A program made the position numbers and the translations under genes. Below are positions 59,374 through 64,000 of a stretch of 64,000 bases of DNA, one piece after another (within the stretch, counting starts at the first letter, position 1; every line of letters starts with the position of its first letter). The notes below the pieces were generated by a model, which saw only the letters and a program-made list of their open reading frames with translations, was not told the DNA's origin and made no database searches. Location of the stretch: positions 9,835,366 through 9,899,365 of the forward strand of contig NC_088777.1 of the NCBI RefSeq assembly GCF_954871325.1. Reading direction: 5' to 3'. This DNA is from Gordionus sp. m RMFG-2023. Lineage: Eukaryota > Nematomorpha > Gordioida > Chordodea > Parachordodidae.

Positions 59374-62300
59374 TCAAGATTTTTGTTGGAAATTTATGGA
59401 ATAACTACCCGAATCAGGATTTTTATTAACTTTGAAATTTTCGGTGGATAAACCAAATGGATTTAATACCATATTTCCCAACTCTTTTAGCTTTCCTAAA
59501 AAATAAATATAAAATGCAAAATTAAAGTGTATTCGAGATTTCAAGGTTGAATGTCTTAGTGTTGTTAAACGGCTTCGCCGATTTTTTACTCCAAAATAAA
59601 TATCACGCAAACCACAAGTTGTTAGTAGATGCCCCCAAAACATAGCTGCCATCTAAGAGCAAATTCATTCAAGCTTGTGTAAAAAATTTATGACTAATGT
59701 ATTAGGTTTTTAACAAAATGGGCCGTTTAAACATACTAGGATGGCTTGAACTTACAAAATTGGCAAAATTAAGACATCAGGAAATAATCAAAGCAAAAAA
59801 AGGGAGTAAAATTCATGTAACATTAGCAATCAAGCCTTAAATAAAACAAAATTCTATAAAATATTTTAGTTTTAAGGTTTTTACCCTATTTTTTCGTACA
59901 CAAAAAAATGGATATTAAATTAATAATTTACAACAATGATAAATAAGACAGACTGGACTTACCAAACATTTCGGTCTTCAGTTTCTCGTTTTTTTCGTTT
60001 ATGAGCGGCGGAAGCCTTTGGCAGGCTTGAAGAGCTGGCCCGTTGTATTTATCTATTTCCAGGATTTTCTGATAATCCTTGAGGGCATCTTCCAATCTTT
60101 CGCATGATTCGAAGGCTTTGGCCCTTCTGACGTAGGCTTTGACAAATGTAGGGTCCGAATTTAGGGCTTAACAAATCATTAATCAACCGAATGTATTTTT
60201 AATTTATTCATGGGGGTTATTAAACTGATTATTATAATTTAAAAAATCGATAGAGAAAAGAACGTAACTGGATTTGTATTACTAATAAGTAGTGATATAT
60301 GGAGTCATAACACAACAAATTCAACAAGATAAGTCAAACGTCCGCCAGGGACTGAATTTTAAACGTGACGTGTCCCGTCCCGATTATAACGTCGTTGGGT
60401 GTCATATCTCCCAAAAAGACCAAATTATTTCTTTATAATTTATTTAAATAAATTTAATTTTAAAAAAGTAAAAAAAAATTTCTTAAAAAATTATACCATC
60501 TTTGGAAAAAAGGTACAATTTATTATTTTTTTATAATATTTTCACGCACTTTTAAATTGGAAGTAATTAATGAGATAGATCTTATAGAAATGGATAATTT
60601 ATTATTTGTTATATATGTATAAAGTTATGAATATATAAAAAATAAAGTATATTATGTTTAAAAATTATATTTTTTTATTAAAAAATTATTGGGACGGAAA
60701 ACTTAGGTCTGGCAGGGACGATGACGAGTCTCGTTCAATGTATAATGTTGAGTATGGCGTCTTTGGGACGTATCCCATTCTAAAACTGAAGATGTGACGG
60801 ACGTTTAACCGTCTGACTAGTTCGTTTTCTTAATATCTTGCTCGAGTAAATCCTATCCGACAGTGGCGTAGGCCTATAAAATCCTGGCTACGCCACTGCT
60901 ATCCGAGCTCTTCAACTTAATATCTTTCTTTAAACTGAAAAATTTTAATATTTAATAATATATATTTTAAATTTTAATTTCCAATAAGCCTATTCAAACG
61001 AATCGAATAATAAATTATTCGTTCAGTTCGAATATAAATAATACTTTGTTTATTTGAATAATTTGATTATTCGGAATAATTATTAATGTATTAATACAAT
61101 TTAATTAGTTGTCATTTTCATTTATGACCTCTGAATATGGCAAGTAATGCAAGTTATATATCTAATGCGTGTGAATGGCTTTCCTTAGTTTGAACAATCT
61201 TCTATCAAAAAATCGCATGTTTTTAAAAAATAAGAAAAACTCAATTTGACTTTTACATTAGCTTAGCATTATAGATTAAATTAATTATGCATTTTATCAT
61301 TAACAAAACTTGATGGCATGCTCTTTGTCATCAGATCATTATATTATTTATTTTTGTTTAAAATTTGATGTAAAATATAAAAAAAATCTGTAACATATTT
61401 TTGTGTATAAATTATTTTATTTTATTTTTTAAAAAAAAAGATTTATTGGAGCATGAATAAAAATAGTAAATTTTAGTATCCGCATGAATAATGCCACTAT
61501 TTGATTTATATTAAAATAGGTCTGATATGCAGAAATTTTAATTTAAATGATGATTTCATAATTTTAAGTTAAAAAAAAATAAATTGTACCTTCATTGCAG
61601 TCTAAAATTGATTCTGTATATTGTGCCTAATTATAAAATACATTTGTAACAAAATTGTACCAATAGTAAATATCAGCTGATTGAGTCGATATTTAACATT
61701 TCAAAAAAAAAATTGAATTGTCAATATTTTTTAAAAAACCCCAATCAATATCTACACCATTTTTTAAAAATTATTTTATGATTGTAAATATAATTATTTT
61801 TTTTAAACACAATTTACTAATGAATTAAAAGGAAGGATAATTCAAATTATTAGTAATGTTTAAAAAAAAAAAATTTATTTTAAGAGTGATTAAAAATTTG
61901 ATATTTTATTTTATTGGCAACAAGAAAATGGTTCAAAAAATATTGCCCATATTTTAAGAGGTGATTAATTTTGGGGAAATAAAAAAAAACACTTAATCAT
62001 TCGTGATAATGCATTATATTGCTTTGGCCATGACAAATGAAAATTATTAAAGTCTTTCTGTTTTCCCTATAATAAAGTTAGTTAATTTTTTGCCTACAAA
62101 ATATTGATTTTTTTATAACATTGGGATGGCAAATAAAACTTAATCTAAATATGTGATTGGTTTATAAATATCAATTTTGTATTTTTTTGTTATTATAATG
62201 ATATTAGAAATAAACAGTTGAAACCTCATTATAGCAAACTCACTTTATCTAGGCCATTTAACATGTTAAATGATGGCCAAAACCCTTAACATTCCACTCA

Positions 62301-63468
62301 CTTAAATTATAGTGAAATTTTATTGTATAATGTATATATTTTATATTACTTTCTGCATATGGCAAGCTGCCCTGTTTGAATAGTAGATAGAAATTTGTCT
62401 GTTGAAAGTAAGAGGGCATATTTTGATGGCATTGGTGTAATTATTTAATGCTTCAGCAATATTTTTATCTGAGTAATGTTTATTGCCTTCATTTTTCAAT
62501 TCTTCTGCTTTGGCTTTTCTCTCCTTTATATAGTTGGAATAAAATATAAAATAAGTCTATAAAAACATTGATTTAATAATTTTTTGATACAAATTTCAAA
62601 GATGCATTGGAACCATTATTAGCCAATATTTTCAATTTTAAGCTATATCAATATGATAATTAACTCTAAGGATTAAAAATATTGGCCCATATTGAGACAT
62701 AAATTGATACAAAGAAATGAATCAACAAATTTCTAAACTGCTATTAAGTTTAATAAATTTCAGAATTAACTCTTTTACTAAGAATAAACAAAAAAAATTA
62801 ATAATCACTATTATTAAAATATTTTTATCAACTTAAATTAATTATTACAACATATTTTGGAAAAATAGTGGTATTTGTTTCTTCCAATAAATAATACATT
62901 TGGCATCAAATATGAGCCAATATCAGATTGGGTAACAAACATCTTGAATAAATATAGGAATCATCTTTTTAAATATTTTAAAAAAATCTGCAATGACATT
63001 TCTATTCTTAAAAAATAAATAACCAAGATACCAAAAAATCTACAAGAATAATATAGTTTTTTAGACACACATAGTTTTTATAATTTTATATGTTACTTCT
63101 TTTTAAAAACTTACAGCCAATTCTTCAGGGGACAATAAATTTTCTTCCTTCATTCTTTGTAGTATAATGTCTTCTTTATTTATGTTTCCCTCCTTATAAG
63201 TTATGTTATCAGTTTTACCATGATCCTTCTCACAATGATCAAATACGTTTCCTTCAATATTATCTTTTCGATCTGATTTGTCAATTGAACAAGAGGTACT
63301 TTTAGGCTTAATTGATGTGTCATTCTTGAATTGGTATAAATTATTTTCATCATTTTCAATGTCATTTGTAATATCGTAAAAATCTTGCATAAATAATATA
63401 TTTAATATAATAAATATACTATAAATACCATCTTCACTTTCGGATAATATAATATCATTGTTTTCCAT
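59374..63468 (-). CDS. TTC1: TTC1-like tetratricopeptide repeat protein, 281 aa
   Basis: TTC1 is a cytoplasmic TPR adaptor known to bind Hsp90-type chaperones and small GTPases. Minus-strand exons: 63115-63468 (with a probable 45-nt mini-intron at 63384-63428), 62350-62523, 61590-61626 (37-nt microexon), 59963-60166 and 59374-59495. Phases join, totalling 846 nt after removing the mini-intron; human TTC1 is 292 aa. The N-terminal third is acidic and low-complexity. TPR units follow: '[20 protein letters not shown]' and '[13 protein letters not shown]' (exon 2), '[20 protein letters not shown]' and '[11 protein letters not shown]' (exons 3-4), '[18 protein letters not shown]' (exon 4). The C-terminus '[20 protein letters not shown]' and 'GSYSINF' is the TTC1 hallmark. 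The first ATG of the open frame was taken as start. Confidence 0.92.
59558..59737. mobile_element. MULE-like MITE copy 8, in the last TTC1 intron
   Basis: Starts 'agtgttgttaaacggcttcg' and ends 'gggccgtttaaacatact'. Flanking 10-mers 'tgaatgtctt' and 'aggatggctt' agree at 7 of 10, an eroded target duplication. The inner inverted pair is mostly lost. Confidence 0.65.
60338..60815. mobile_element. Inverted-repeat element with GTCAAACGTCCG ends
   Basis: The left end 'agtcaaacgtccgccaggga' pairs with the right end 'gtgacggacgtttaaccgtc'. Further islands 'gacgtgtcccgtcccgat' and 'tttgggacgtatcccatt' lie inside, around an AT-rich centre. No coding frame or clear target duplication is seen. Related sequence lies at about 17330-17525. 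Confidence 0.6.
60861..60898. mobile_element. 38-bp hAT micro-element with perfect 8-bp target duplication
   Basis: Perfect 11-bp ends 'cagtggcgtag' and 'ctacgccactg' enclose only 16 bp. Both sides carry the identical 8-mer CTATCCGA (60853-60860 and 60899-60906). The right end read inward gives 'cagtggcgtagccaggattt', nearly the left end of the hAT element at 53222, so it is an internally deleted member of that family. It sits in TTC1 intron 3. Confidence 0.9.
61627..62349 (-). other. Intron 2 of the TTC1-like gene
   Basis: Phase-0 intron from 'cagaaa|gtaata' to 'ataattag|gcac' on the minus strand. It is AT-rich with no recognised element or exon. Confidence 0.75.
62524..63114 (-). other. 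Intron 1 of the TTC1-like gene
   Basis: Phase-0 intron with a consensus donor GTAAGT after the codons for 'SPEELA' and acceptor 'ataaag|gaga'. Nothing else was recognised. Confidence 0.75.
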
Positions 63469-64000
63469 TAAGGGCTTTTTCTTTAAAGATTTTTTTCTTC
63501 TTTTTTAATGAATGGATGCAAAAATAATGATTTATCGGATGCAAAAATTGTCATATTGTAAATTTTTAAATAAACAAAATAACGACAATAACTTTAAAGT
63601 GTATATATATATATTTGATCTTATTTATTGTGATAGCTTAATTATTAAAACAATATATATAATGACCAGGCTCATGAACAGGTTGCAAGATCAAAACTTG
63701 TAAATGTGGTAAATTTTATCAATATATTTTTCATAATTTCTAAGTAGACGTGTTATTATAATTATATCTCCGAAATAATTACTCAATTCACAAACATTAT
63801 TTTAAAATTGTCTATATATTTTACTTTCATAAGTAAAGTTGAAATTTTTGTGTTTAAGATTTAATTGAAATAAAACTCTTAAATTTTTATCTTTTTAATG
63901 GTAAACAAGGAAAATTTTGATTATAAAAATATATAATAATACGACGATTTTTATTAACATGATTCTTTATTATATTAATTGTGGAGTCAACAAAATTTTT
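63469..64000. other. Flank upstream of the TTC1-like gene
   Basis: AT-rich sequence that should hold the 5' UTR and promoter of the minus-strand TTC1-like gene. No clear TATA box or other promoter element can be told apart from the background. A 63-codon open stretch on the plus strand (63512-63703) matches nothing. Confidence 0.4.

Larger units (their letters stand above)
60167..61589 (-). other. Intron 3 of the TTC1-like gene
   Basis: Contains an inverted-repeat element (60338-60815) and a 38-bp hAT micro-element (60861-60898). The remainder is AT-rich with no recognised feature. Confidence 0.7.

Overview
The window is strongly AT-rich animal nuclear DNA. The evidence for an animal is three host genes with short exons and GT/AG introns: a FAM78-family gene, a glutamate/aspartate transporter of the SLC1 family, and a TTC1-like TPR co-chaperone. 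The introns and spacers are full of hAT, pogo, mariner and MULE-like DNA transposon remains, tRNA-derived SINE-like repeats and one young Ty3/gypsy LTR element. The sequence alone does not name the species. An invertebrate with an AT-rich, transposon-laden genome fits best. No rRNA, CRISPR or bacterial-type operon is visible.

Layout. 1-13586: spacer with a decayed mariner copy (about 2.6-3.85 kb), poly-G runs and GGCCCG-containing repeats. 13587-23468 (+): FAM78-like gene in seven exons whose splice phases all join, giving 296 aa; its introns carry MITEs, a 20-bp minisatellite and a SINE nested in a foldback element. 23745-28480: spacer with a degenerate GAATGCATTA repeat array, a MULE-like MITE and tandem duplications. 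28490-34561: Ty3/gypsy element with 193-bp LTRs that look identical, 5-bp target duplications and one 1400-aa gag-pol frame. 37811-51192 (+): SLC1 transporter in nine exons, about 496-515 aa. Its 7.1-kb intron 7 holds a hAT element made of two converging decayed transposase copies (43220-46630) and, next to it, a large foldback structure with remains of two further hAT lineages (46631-48946). 53222-57524: a hAT element with perfect 8-bp target duplications that was itself invaded by a pogo element (53465-55742) and a MULE-like MITE (55907-56125). 59374-63468 (-): TTC1-like gene in five main exons plus a probable 45-nt mini-intron; its introns hold a MITE, a long inverted-repeat element and a 38-bp micro-hAT with a perfect 8-bp target duplication.

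The three host genes have unrelated jobs: an uncharacterised conserved protein, plasma-membrane acidic amino acid uptake, and TPR protein-protein adaptation. They do not form a pathway. What ties the window together is repeated transposon insertion. At least nine copies of one 180-230-bp MITE family and several nested insertions with readable target duplications allow relative dating. No wholly new system was found. The most unusual items are the 38-bp micro-element, the nested hAT/pogo/MITE stack, the converging double hAT and the seven-exon FAM78 gene.
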